13,922 nt of DNA from Acetobacteraceae bacterium (GCA_947478535.1 CANJXD010000102.1:1-13922), one strand, 5' to 3'; shown: positions 1 through 6,500, counted from the stretch's first letter. Notes: generated by a model not told the origin, from the letters alone. Made by a program: numbers and translations.

Positions 1-1
1 G

Positions 2-118
2 GCGGCCGGATCGGTTTCTCGAACCACCGCACGCACTATCGTTCGTGGCCGCCGGGTGCGCTATGGTGGCCAGGACCGCTCAGTGGTCTCAGGCTTGGCA
101 CGGGGAGAAGCACGCTGA
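2..118 (+). CDS. Possible 3' end of an upstream gene (amidohydrolase-like?)
   Basis: The second forward frame is open from the window edge to a TGA at 116-118. Its short product contains a stretch ARTIVRGRRVRYGG. This resembles the C-terminal strand of cyclic amidohydrolases such as allantoinases and dihydropyrimidinases, where a T-I-(L/V)-R-G motif is common. The first frame carries GGRIGFS just before it, which also resembles that region of allantoinases, so a frameshift near base 22 is conceivable. Third-position GC is lower than in the other genes here. All forward frames are open in this GC-rich stretch, so an open frame alone means little. Identity is a guess. Confidence 0.25.
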   Translation, partial: AAGSVSRTTARTIVRGRRVRYGGQDRSVVSGLARGEAR

Positions 119-141
119 ACGTCGCAGCAGCCGTATCGGGC

Positions 142-1203
142 GTGGCGAGTGATTCACCCGCGGTCCCCCGTCCCGTCATTCGCGAATCAGGCATCCTGCG
201 CTGTCCCGCCTGCCTGGCGCCGGGCTTCGCCGCGCAGGCGCCCCTGCGATGCGGCGCTTGCGGGCATGAGGCGCGCGCCATCGATGGCGTCCTCGACCTG
301 CGGCTCGACGCGGCGCAGGACACGATGCTCGAACTCGACAGCTACGATGCGCGCCACGGCGTATCGCCGGACAATGCCGCAGCGCTGTTCAAGGTGTATG
401 ACGAGTCGATCCGCACTCTGTCAGCGCGGCCACGCGAGCGTATCCTCGAAATCGGTGCCGGGACCGGTAACCTCACCGCCGCGCTCTGCACCATCAGCGG
501 ATTTGCCGAGGTCCATTGCTCGGACATCTCGCCGCGCTTCATGACGCGGCTGCACGCGAAGCTGACGGCGGCGGAAGGCGGCACGGCGCTGCATTCCTAT
601 CTCTTCGATGCCAATGCGCTGCCCTTCATCGACGCCAGTTTCGATGTCGTGGTGGGCCATTCAGTGCTGCATCACCTCGCGAACTTCGAGGCGACGATCC
701 GCGATGCAGGCCGCGTGTTGCAGCCAGGTGGCCTGGCGATCTTCGGCGAACCGGTGATGGAGTTCCACGCACTGGCCTTCCTCGCGGCCGATCTGGTGGT
801 TCGGATCGATGCGGCGCGGGCGGAGCCGGTCCTGTCGCCGCGCTCCAGGGCGGCGCTCTCCGCGATTTCGCGGCGTGGCGCGCTGAAGGCCCGGAACCTT
901 CTGGAGCGCAGCGCGGATGTCGAACGCTTCGAGGACAAGTTCATCTTCCCCTCGGGCTACATGCGCGACCTCAGCCGCGACGCGGGCTTCGCGCGGTTCG
1001 AATTGATCCAGTCGCACCCGCTGAAGAATCTGGGTGCCTTGATCGAACACAAGCTGGCCGCCGAGTTGAACAGCAGCGGAGCAAATGGCGAGGATCTGGT
1101 GGCCTTCCGCCCCTTCCTCGCCGCATTCACCGATAGCTACCAGCCCGCCATGCGCCCCTTCCTGTCGCAGCCCTTCGCCTATTGCGTGTTCATCAAGGGA
1201 TAG
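142..1203 (+). CDS. Class I SAM-dependent methyltransferase with N-terminal zinc ribbon
   Basis: A 353-residue protein that should transfer a methyl group from S-adenosylmethionine to an unknown acceptor in the cytoplasm. Residues 21-40 hold two CxxC pairs (CPAC and CGAC), a Trm112-like zinc ribbon. The Rossmann methyltransferase core follows: ILEIGAGTGN at 101-110 is the SAM-binding motif I, the acidic strand end is near CSD (126-128), and FDVVVGHSVLHHL (167-179) is the usual motif IV region, followed by LQPGG (193-197). The C-terminal third has no motif I recognise. The frame is open back to the window edge but has no ATG, GTG or TTG before GTG 142, and no clear Shine-Dalgarno precedes it, so the start could lie outside the window. 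The substrate is unknown; similar ribbon-methyltransferase fusions occur in glycan and small-molecule clusters. Confidence 0.85.
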   Translation: MASDSPAVPRPVIRESGILRCPACLAPGFAAQAPLRCGACGHEARAIDGVLDLRLDAAQDTMLELDSYDARHGVSPDNAAALFKVYDESIRTLSARPRERILEIGAGTGNLTAALCTISGFAEVHCSDISPRFMTRLHAKLTAAEGGTALHSYLFDANALPFIDASFDVVVGHSVLHHLANFEATIRDAGRVLQPGGLAIFGEPVMEFHALAFLAADLVVRIDAARAEPVLSPRSRAALSAISRRGALKARNLLERSADVERFEDKFIFPSGYMRDLSRDAGFARFELIQSHPLKNLGALIEHKLAAELNSSGANGEDLVAFRPFLAAFTDSYQPAMRPFLSQPFAYCVFIKG

Positions 1204-1278
1204 CTTGCGAACTCGACACGAGGCGCCAATGCCCGGCGGCCCGCCAGCCAGAGTGCCGGTGGCCTGACCGGAGGGATG

Positions 1279-2613
1279 TCAGCCGGCGCCGACGCCACCC
1301 CCCGCGATCTGCTCCGCGCGATTGTCCACGAAGTCTGCGACGGCGGTGACGAAGCGGTCCAACTCCGCCTCCCCCACCGGCAGGCTCAGCGCAACCATGC
1401 CGCGGCGGGCCAGGTAGATGCCGGCTTCGAGCATGTCGAAGAAGAACAGCTCCCGCAGCGCTTCCTCCCCGGGCGTTGGCACGCTGGCGCGCTCCGGGGG
1501 CGTGGCGCGGAACTGCACGGTCAGCATGGACCCCGCGCCGGTGAAACACATCGGCAGCCCGGCGCTTTGCGTCACGCCATTCAAACGCGCCCGCAGTGCT
1601 TCCCCGCGTTGAAACAGCGCCTCGGCGACCTCGGCGGTGAAGATTTCCCCCATCGCCACGCCGCCCGCCGTCATCGACAGCAGGTTGTTGTTGAAGGTAC
1701 CGGCATGGGCGAGCCCGGCGCCGAACTGCGCCATGATATCCGCCCGCCCGCCAAAGGCGCCGAAGGACATGCCGCCAGCGATGTATTTGCCGAGCGTCGT
1801 CATGTCCGGCGTGATGCCGAGCCGCGCCTGCAGCCCGCCGCCGGCGTGGCGGCTGGTCATCACCTCGTCGAAGATCAGCAGCGCGCCGGTTTCATCCGCC
1901 AACGCCCGCAGCGCGGCGAGAAAGCCCGGCCGTGCCGGAATGCAGCCGGCGGAACCCTGCATCGGCTCCACCAGGATGACGCCAAGCTCCGCCGCATGCG
2001 CCCGCGCCACCGCGGCCGCACCCTCGGCATCGTTGAAATCGGCGTAGAGGAAGGGCAGCGGCAGCGTGGCCGCGCTGGCGCCGACGACCGGGAAGGTCAG
2101 CACCCCGCCGTGATAGCCGCCGCGGAACACCAGCACCTTGGGGCGGCCCGTGAAGGCGCGCGCCGCCGTCAGCGCCATCAGATTCGCCTCGGTACCGCTA
2201 TTGGTGAAGCGCACCCGTTCCAGCGAGGGGAAGCGCCCGCAGAGCAGCCGGGCCAGCCTCTCCTCCCCCGGCCCGACGGAGGCGAAATTGATGCCGCGTT
2301 TCAGAACCTCATGCAGCGCCGCATGGATGCGCGGCTCGGAATGGCCGAACAGCCCGGCGGTGAACTCGCCGCAGAGATCGAGATAGGCGTGGCCATCCAG
2401 GTCCCACAGCCGGCAATCCTCCCCCCGCGTCATCGCCGTGGGGAAGGGGCTGTAGGCGATGACGCTGCGGGTATTGCCTCCGCCCAGCACTTCCAGCGCC
2501 CCCGCATGCAGCGCCGCACTTCGCGGGCGCTTCGCGGCGTAGGCGGCGCGCGCCGCCTCGACCGCGCCGGGCAGGTCGAGGCTGTTGCGCTGATGGGCGG
2601 GAACGGCGCTCAT
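1279..2613 (-). CDS. Class III PLP-dependent aminotransferase (glutamate-1-semialdehyde aminomutase-like)
   Basis: A 444-residue cytoplasmic PLP enzyme. From the ATG at 2613, NSGTEAN (138-144) binds the cofactor phosphate, YHG (167-169) stacks on the ring, IFDEV (247-251) holds the aspartate that contacts the pyridine nitrogen, and K276 in TLGKYIAGG is the Schiff-base lysine. The order and the GGMSFGAFGG segment fit the glutamate-1-semialdehyde 2,1-aminomutase branch. However, the gene has no haem-pathway neighbour, so it may be a generic amino-acid transaminase or aminomutase rather than HemL. The frame is open upstream to an ATG at 2721, but those 36 extra residues look non-protein-like and family alignment begins after MSAVPAHQ. 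The Shine-Dalgarno is weak (AGGG almost touching the ATG). It converges with the methyltransferase, 75 bp apart. Confidence 0.88.
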   Translation of the reverse strand: MSAVPAHQRNSLDLPGAVEAARAAYAAKRPRSAALHAGALEVLGGGNTRSVIAYSPFPTAMTRGEDCRLWDLDGHAYLDLCGEFTAGLFGHSEPRIHAALHEVLKRGINFASVGPGEERLARLLCGRFPSLERVRFTNSGTEANLMALTAARAFTGRPKVLVFRGGYHGGVLTFPVVGASAATLPLPFLYADFNDAEGAAAVARAHAAELGVILVEPMQGSAGCIPARPGFLAALRALADETGALLIFDEVMTSRHAGGGLQARLGITPDMTTLGKYIAGGMSFGAFGGRADIMAQFGAGLAHAGTFNNNLLSMTAGGVAMGEIFTAEVAEALFQRGEALRARLNGVTQSAGLPMCFTGAGSMLTVQFRATPPERASVPTPGEEALRELFFFDMLEAGIYLARRGMVALSLPVGEAELDRFVTAVADFVDNRAEQIAGGGVGAG

Positions 2614-2689
2614 GCCCTGGCGCCGCAGACCTGGGCCTGCGTCGGGCGTCGTGTGGAAGGCATCCGGGATCTTCCTTGCTCGATGGGTC

Positions 2690-2703
2690 CTGGGGTGCCC
2701 CAG
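2690..2703. repeat. Short perfect palindrome CTGGGG-TG-CCCCAG
   Basis: A 6-bp perfect inverted repeat in the 165-bp gap between the rhodanese stop and the aminotransferase start. As RNA it could form a 5-bp stem with a GTGC loop. It is the third small stem-loop in this gap, downstream of the pair at 2734-2771 in the direction of minus-strand transcription. It may simply reflect GC-rich sequence. Confidence 0.4.
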
Positions 2704-2733
2704 ATGCCGAATGGTGACCACAAACGGGAAGCC

Positions 2734-2771
2734 GTGCCAATCGGCACCCCCTGCCCGAGTCGCGGCAGGGG
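2734..2771 (-). terminator. Tandem stem-loops after the rhodanese gene, possible terminator
   Basis: Two adjoining perfect inverted repeats lie just past the rhodanese stop. GGCAGGGG/CCCCTGCC (2748-2771) has 8-bp arms and an 8-nt loop; GTGCC/GGCAC (2734-2747) has 5-bp arms and a 4-nt loop. The first begins 7 bp beyond the stop codon on the minus strand, a typical place for a terminator or 3'-end-stabilising hairpin. No run of uridines follows, so if it terminates transcription it is not the classic intrinsic type. It could instead attenuate read-through into the aminotransferase. Confidence 0.4.
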
Positions 2772-2778
2772 AGGGATT

Positions 2779-3315
2779 TCAGGCGGCGCCCAAGGCCGCC
2801 GCGCGGTTCCAGGGCATCAGCCGCAGCAGGCTCGCCAGCCCGCAGGTGCCGCTGACGCCGGCGAAGACCAACCCCGCGCCGACAAAGCCGGACAGCGCAT
2901 GAAACCACGGCGAGACCGTGGCCCCGAGCACCGCGCCCAGCACCACAAGACTGCCCGCCGCGATCTGTACCTGGCGCATCAGTTCCAACGGCTGGCCACG
3001 GTCCTGCGCCACCGGCAGGCCGGCGCGTTTCCACGCATCGATCCCGCCTTCCACCACATAGGCCTCGCAAAAGCCGGCCTTGGCGGCCAAGCGCCCGGCA
3101 TTGCCCGCGGTTCGGGCGCCGGACCGGCAATGGAACAGGATCGGCCGGCCCTTGGTCAGCGCCAGTTCCGCCGCTTCCAGCCGGGACAGCGGCAGGTTCC
3201 GGGCGCCAGGAATACTCTCCCGCGCATGCTCATCGGCTTCCCGCACATCAACCAGCGTGGCGCTATCCTCCCGCAGCAGGCGGGCAGCCTCGACAACGGT
3301 GATAGTCTGCAACAT
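2779..3315 (-). CDS. ygaP: YgaP-like membrane rhodanese (rhodanese domain plus DUF2892)
   Basis: A 178-residue protein joining a cytoplasmic rhodanese domain to a short membrane anchor. Residues 1-105 are the sulfurtransferase domain, with the active-site loop HCRSGAR at 62-68; Cys63 would carry the persulfide. Residues 108-170 match DUF2892, with two hydrophobic helices (about 117-132 and 138-155) and the usual LMPWN ending. Length and layout match E. coli YgaP (174 residues), and both the catalytic Cys63 and a second cysteine at 158 fall where I recall YgaP cysteines reported as S-nitrosylated. Such proteins move sulfane sulfur at the inner membrane. It has a good Shine-Dalgarno (AAGGGA, 7 nt before the ATG). 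It is divergent from a thioredoxin gene, which suggests shared redox or reactive-sulfur control. Confidence 0.9.
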   Translation of the reverse strand: MLQTITVVEAARLLREDSATLVDVREADEHARESIPGARNLPLSRLEAAELALTKGRPILFHCRSGARTAGNAGRLAAKAGFCEAYVVEGGIDAWKRAGLPVAQDRGQPLELMRQVQIAAGSLVVLGAVLGATVSPWFHALSGFVGAGLVFAGVSGTCGLASLLRLMPWNRAAALGAA

Positions 3316-3356
3316 CGCACAATCCCTTGAGTCGGCGGCGATGCACCTGAACCGCC

Positions 3357-3384
3357 TTGTTCTGCATTAGAGAACACTTATGTT
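3357..3384 (+). promoter_or_regulatory. Possible promoter of the thioredoxin gene
   Basis: TTGTTC (3357-3362) and TATGTT (3379-3384) are spaced 16 bp apart, a fair match to a housekeeping sigma-70-type promoter, with TTG and TAT--T conserved. The -10 ends 33 bp before the thioredoxin ATG, and AAGG at 3407-3410 gives a Shine-Dalgarno 7 nt before the start. The region is visibly more AT-rich than its surroundings. A palindrome overlaps the -35 and spacer. Confidence 0.4.
3358..3376. promoter_or_regulatory. Palindromic operator candidate TGTTCT-N7-AGAACA
   Basis: A perfect 6-bp inverted repeat with a 7-bp AT-rich spacer lies in the 102-bp divergent region between the rhodanese and thioredoxin starts. 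Its 19-bp span and position over a likely -35/spacer are what a dimeric repressor or redox regulator would use. ArsR-family sulfur sensors (BigR/SqrR type) often control rhodanese genes, but I cannot match this site to a known consensus. Confidence 0.45.
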
Positions 3385-3417
3385 GGGCAAGGAACGCGGT
3401 CCATTCAAGGTCTCCCG

Positions 3418-3849
3418 ATGAACGATGCGCCGATCATCCCCTGCCCGCATTGCGGCACGGCCAACCGGGTTCCCGCATCCCGCCTGGCGGAGGCGCCGCG
3501 CTGTGGCACCTGCAAGGCCGCGCTGTTCGAGGGCAAGTCCCTCGCGCTGGACGAGGCCGGGTTCCGCCGACACCTTCGGCTGTCCGGCATCCCGCTGTTG
3601 GTGGATTTCTGGGCGTCCTGGTGCGGCCCGTGCCACGCCATGGCGCCCGCCTTCGAAGCCGCCGCAAAGGGCCTGGAACCGATGATGCGCCTGGTGAAGG
3701 TCTCGACCGAGGACGCCCCCGGCCTGGCCAGCGAACTCGCCATCAGCAGCATCCCCACCCTGGCGCTGTTCCGGGATGGGCGGGAAGTCGCGCGCCAAGC
3801 CGGCGCGATGACAGCGCCCCAGATCATCGCCTGGGCCAAGGGGAGGTAG
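3418..3849 (+). CDS. trxC: Thioredoxin 2 (TrxC-like, zinc-binding)
   Basis: A 143-residue cytoplasmic thioredoxin with an N-terminal zinc finger, the TrxC architecture. Two CxxC pairs (C9/C12 and C29/C32) form the zinc ribbon. The thioredoxin fold follows, with the redox centre WCGPC at 68-72 and the cis-proline in IPT (113-115, P114). It reduces protein disulfides, accepting electrons from thioredoxin reductase; in E. coli trxC is induced by peroxide through OxyR. The ATG at 3418 has AAGG 7 nt upstream, and no earlier start fits the ribbon. It is divergent from the YgaP-like rhodanese, so one control region probably serves two thiol/sulfur-redox genes. Confidence 0.92.
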   Translation: MNDAPIIPCPHCGTANRVPASRLAEAPRCGTCKAALFEGKSLALDEAGFRRHLRLSGIPLLVDFWASWCGPCHAMAPAFEAAAKGLEPMMRLVKVSTEDAPGLASELAISSIPTLALFRDGREVARQAGAMTAPQIIAWAKGR

Positions 3850-3876
3850 GGGCGCGGGCGGTAGGCAGCGCGCCCC
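3849..3876 (+). terminator. Stem-loop beginning at the thioredoxin stop codon
   Basis: A perfect 8-bp inverted repeat, GGGGCGCG (3849-3856) with CGCGCCCC (3869-3876) and a 12-nt loop, starts on the last base of the thioredoxin stop codon. It could end or stabilise the trxC transcript. No T-run follows, and the next gene starts about 40 bp on in the same direction, so it might be a partial attenuator within an operon. Confidence 0.4.
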
Positions 3877-3916
3877 TGCGCTGACAGGATGCGCGGACAC
3901 GGAAGGGGTGCATCCC

Positions 3917-4906
3917 ATGGCTGAAGACGGACCGCTGCTCATCGTCGGGGCGGGCGCTGTTGGCGGCTATATCGCCGCCCACCTCGCCCGGCTGGGCGAA
4001 CGCGTTGCCGTACTGGAGCCCTGGGCCGAGAACCGGCAGGCGATCCGCGCCCGCGGACTGACGGTGGAAGAACCGGCCGGGCGCTTTCGCATCGACCTGC
4101 CGATGCTGGACAGCGCCGCGCAGGTGGCGCCGCGCCTCGTGATCCTCTGCACCAAGATGGCGGATTTTCCCGAGGCCGTCGCGGCGATCGAGCCGCACTA
4201 TGCCGGCCCCTATCTCGTCACCCTGAACGCGCTGGCCGATCTTGATCTCGCGCGGCAGATCGGCCCGGCGCGCGTGATGGGCTGCATCGTCACCGGCCTG
4301 TTCGCGAACCTGGTCGAACCCGCCCTGCTGAAGCGCTTTCGGCAGCGCTTCGATGGCGGCGCCGCGAGTTTCCGGCTCGGCGAGGTGGATGGCCCGGCGA
4401 CACCACGCATCCAGGCGCTGGCAACCCTGCTCGGCGGCATCGACGGTACGGAAGCGGTGGATGACCTGCCGGCCGCGCGCTGGACCAAGCTGGTCTTCAA
4501 CGCGATGACCTCGCCCCTGTGTGCCGTGCGCCGCACCACGCTGCGCACGCTGTTCCTCGACGATGCCGCGCGGGCGGAGATGATGGCGCTGGCGCTTGAA
4601 GTCGTCGCCGTGGCGGATGCCGGCGGCATCGCGCTGGACGCGATCTGCGGCATCCCTGGCGCCGTCTGGACGCAGGCCGCGCGCGGCGATGCGGCGGCGC
4701 GCGCCGCGGTGGATACGGGGCTGCGGGCCTATGGCGCCAAGGTCGATCCCGCCGCGACGAGCGGCATGGCGCAGGACCTCTCACGCGGGCGGCGGACGGA
4801 GGTGTCGCTCATCAACGGCACCGTCGTCACGCAGGCCGCGCGGCATGGGCGGGACGCGCCCGCCAATGCCGCGATCGTCACGCGGTTGGAGGCTATGTCG
4901 GGGTGA
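3917..4906 (+). CDS. PanE/ApbA-family 2-dehydropantoate 2-reductase-like oxidoreductase (copy 1)
   Basis: A 329-residue NADP-dependent reductase of the ketopantoate reductase fold. GAGAVGG (11-17) is the dinucleotide-binding loop and TKM (79-81) lies at the cofactor site. The C-terminal helical domain carries the conserved lysine in WTKLVFN (K191, N195) and the glutamate in RRTEVSLINGT (E295), equivalent to E. coli PanE K176 and E256. Fold and chemistry are therefore clear, but the substrate is not: such paralogs often reduce other 2-keto acids. A GTG at 3908 adds three residues; the ATG at 3917 is preferred because GGAAGGGG at 3901-3908 sits at ribosome-binding distance from it. Its last three residues and stop codon fall inside the first unit of a 25-bp tandem repeat. 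The other copy at 11184-12164 is clearly divergent. Confidence 0.85.
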   Translation: MAEDGPLLIVGAGAVGGYIAAHLARLGERVAVLEPWAENRQAIRARGLTVEEPAGRFRIDLPMLDSAAQVAPRLVILCTKMADFPEAVAAIEPHYAGPYLVTLNALADLDLARQIGPARVMGCIVTGLFANLVEPALLKRFRQRFDGGAASFRLGEVDGPATPRIQALATLLGGIDGTEAVDDLPAARWTKLVFNAMTSPLCAVRRTTLRTLFLDDAARAEMMALALEVVAVADAGGIALDAICGIPGAVWTQAARGDAAARAAVDTGLRAYGAKVDPAATSGMAQDLSRGRRTEVSLINGTVVTQAARHGRDAPANAAIVTRLEAMSG

Positions 4907-4968
4907 AAGCCCGCGGATTATGTCGCGGTGAAAGCCCGCGGACTATGTCGGCGTGATGCCCGCGCTGG
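4894..4968. repeat. 25-bp tandem repeat, three units, spanning two convergent stop codons
   Basis: Units begin at 4894, 4919 and 4944, each with TATGTCG. Units 1 and 2 differ at only two of 25 positions and share GGTGAAAGCCCGCGGA. Unit 3 is degenerate (CGTGATGCCCGCG after TATGTCG). Unit 1 encodes the end of the reductase (Met-Ser-Gly-stop). The junction of units 2 and 3 is the stop codon of the oppositely oriented Bug-protein gene, and unit 3 encodes its last residues. Units 1 and 2 each contain the palindrome CCGCGG, so RNA from either strand could pair between units. The 36 bp between the two genes are almost entirely repeat. Confidence 0.9.
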
Positions 4969-5917
4969 TGACGATGCGCTGGAAGCGCGCGACATCGTCG
5001 CGGATGCGCGTGGCGAATTCCTCCGGCGTGCTGCCGACCGGCGTGATGCCGAGATCGGTGAAGCGGCTGAGCACATCCGGCGCGCGCAGCGCTTGCACCA
5101 CGGCGGCATGGGTGCGCGCCACCACCTCATCCGGCGTGCCCTTCGGCGCGACGAGGCCCCACCAGGTCGTGATCTCGTACCCCGCCAGGCCGCCCTCGGC
5201 GATGGTGGGGATGGCGGGGTAGATCGGGTTGCGCGTGGGGTCCGTCACCGCCAGCGCCTTCAGCCGCCCGGCATCGACCAGCGCCTTCACCGCGGAGAGC
5301 GACATGAAGCCGAGATCGACATGCCCTGCCGCGAGATCCGTCAGCGCCGGCGTATCCCCGGCATAGGGCACATGCTCCATCCGCGTGCCCGTCATTTCCT
5401 GGAACAGTACGGCGGCCAGGTGCGGCGGCGCACCGGCACCGGAGGAGGCGAAATTGTAGCGCCCTGGGGACGCCTTGAGCATCGCGATCAGCGACGGCAC
5501 ATCATTGGCGCCGAGGTTCGACCGCGTCACCAGCATGAAGCTCGATGCCGCGACACGGCTGATCGGGCGGAAATCCGTCGCGATATCGTAGGTGAGGTTC
5601 CGCATCAGCGCCGGCGCCAGCGTATGCGCACCCGCCGCCATGAACAGCGTATAGCCATCCGCCGCCGCGCGCGCGGCCTGCGCCGCGCCCAGCGTGCCGG
5701 CCGCGCCGCCGCGATTCTCGATCACCAGCGGCTGGCCGAGCACGGCGCGCATGGGCTCCGCCACCGCGCGGGCCACGATGTCATTCGCCCCACCGGCGGG
5801 GTAGGCGACGATGACGTTGATCGGCCGGCGCGGCCAGCGATCCTGCGCCTGCCCCTGCGCTACGCCAAGCGACGGTGTGGCAAGGGCCGCGAGGGCCAGG
5901 GTACGGCGGTGAATCAT
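4943..5917 (-). CDS. Bug/TctC-family tripartite tricarboxylate transporter substrate-binding protein
   Basis: A 324-residue periplasmic solute receptor. The N-terminus (MIHRRTLALAALATPSLGVA, then QGQAQ) is a signal peptide with likely cleavage near residue 25. Mature-domain signatures are INVIVAYPAGGANDIVAR (33-50), ENRGGAAGTLGA (68-79), HVPYAGDTPAL (182-192) and WGLVAPKGTP (253-262), all typical of Bug proteins that bind small carboxylates or amides. No TctA/TctB membrane subunits are nearby, so it is an orphan receptor, as is usual for this family. The start is fixed by AAAGGGG 6 nt upstream; that site lies across the end of the CMD gene, whose TGA ends two bases before this ATG, so the two are probably co-translated. 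It is the last gene of the five-gene operon. Confidence 0.92.
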   Translation of the reverse strand: MIHRRTLALAALATPSLGVAQGQAQDRWPRRPINVIVAYPAGGANDIVARAVAEPMRAVLGQPLVIENRGGAAGTLGAAQAARAAADGYTLFMAAGAHTLAPALMRNLTYDIATDFRPISRVAASSFMLVTRSNLGANDVPSLIAMLKASPGRYNFASSGAGAPPHLAAVLFQEMTGTRMEHVPYAGDTPALTDLAAGHVDLGFMSLSAVKALVDAGRLKALAVTDPTRNPIYPAIPTIAEGGLAGYEITTWWGLVAPKGTPDEVVARTHAAVVQALRAPDVLSRFTDLGITPVGSTPEEFATRIRDDVARFQRIVTSAGITPT

Positions 5918-5919
5918 GC

Positions 5920-6483
5920 TCAGCCCCTTTCGGCGTTCTGGTGAAAACTCGTCGCGGCGGTGATGGTCTGGATCGGCTCTGGCTCCACCTCCATCGCGAT
6001 GATGGAGGAAGCGAGGCAGAGGTAGTAGCCGGCGATGATGTTCACATCGGTGACCTGGCGCGGCGTGAACAGCGCGGCCATCCGATCGAAGACCGGCTTC
6101 GGCACGCCCTTCAGCGCGGCATAGGCGAGCACATAGGCGGACAGCGCCGCCTCCGCCTCCGCGAGCCCCTCCGGCACCTGGCCATCGCGCAGCGCATCGA
6201 GTTGCGCCTCGCTCAGCCCGGCCTTGACGCCGAGCGGGCGGTGATGGTGCCAGGCATAGCCGACGCCGCGCCCGGTGATGAGGATGACGAGTTCCTTCTG
6301 CAACTCCGTGAGCTGTGTGCCGTAGCGGCAGTAGCTGCCGAGGTCGACGATGCCCTGCAGCCCCTGCGGCGCATGGGCGAAGGATTTCATGACGTTGGAG
6401 ACAATGCCGCGCGTGCGGAGAAACTCCGCGAAGGCGGCGGCAAGTTCGGGGTCCTGCGCGGGATCGGCGTCGGGAAGGCGCAT
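5920..6483 (-). CDS. Carboxymuconolactone decarboxylase (CMD/AhpD-fold) family protein
   Basis: A 187-residue all-helical protein of the CMD family. The central CMD segment spans about 50-125: LTELQKELVILITGR (58-72), then YAWHHHRPLG (76-85), matching the family's YEWxxH turn. It has no CxxC, so it is not an AhpD-type peroxidase; a decarboxylase or related lyase role is more likely. The usual glutamate of the YEW motif is alanine here (A77), which may alter the chemistry. GAGGAA 6 nt before the ATG is a strong Shine-Dalgarno. It sits between an enol-lactonase-like hydrolase and a solute receptor, an arrangement reminiscent of pcaC/pcaD in protocatechuate breakdown, but the true substrate cannot be read from the sequence. 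Confidence 0.85.
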   Translation of the reverse strand: MRLPDADPAQDPELAAAFAEFLRTRGIVSNVMKSFAHAPQGLQGIVDLGSYCRYGTQLTELQKELVILITGRGVGYAWHHHRPLGVKAGLSEAQLDALRDGQVPEGLAEAEAALSAYVLAYAALKGVPKPVFDRMAALFTPRQVTDVNIIAGYYLCLASSIIAMEVEPEPIQTITAATSFHQNAERG

Positions 6484-6500
6484 GGGGATTTCCTCGGGAT

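Noticed and set aside
96..112. TGGCAC followed by GC, resembling a sigma-54 promoter
   Set aside because: The GC element is one base out of the required spacing and the TT before it is missing.
1204..1278. GC-rich inverted pieces (GGCG-GCC-CGCC and GCCCGG/CCGGTGGC) between convergent genes, as a terminator
   Set aside because: Stems are only 4-6 bp, interrupted, with no T-run on either strand; expected by chance at this GC content.
2614..2721. 36-residue N-terminal extension of the aminotransferase from ATG 2721
   Set aside because: The extension is Arg/His/Pro-rich, unlike the family, and overlaps a stem-loop; the ATG at 2613 fits the family start.
1276..3330. 684-codon open frame on the plus strand
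   Set aside because: Antisense to the aminotransferase and rhodanese genes, with low-complexity Arg/Gln/Ala composition typical of shadow frames at high GC.
4928..5944. 338-codon open frame on the plus strand opposite the Bug gene
   Set aside because: Shadow of the Bug reading frame; no recognisable domain and no start signal.
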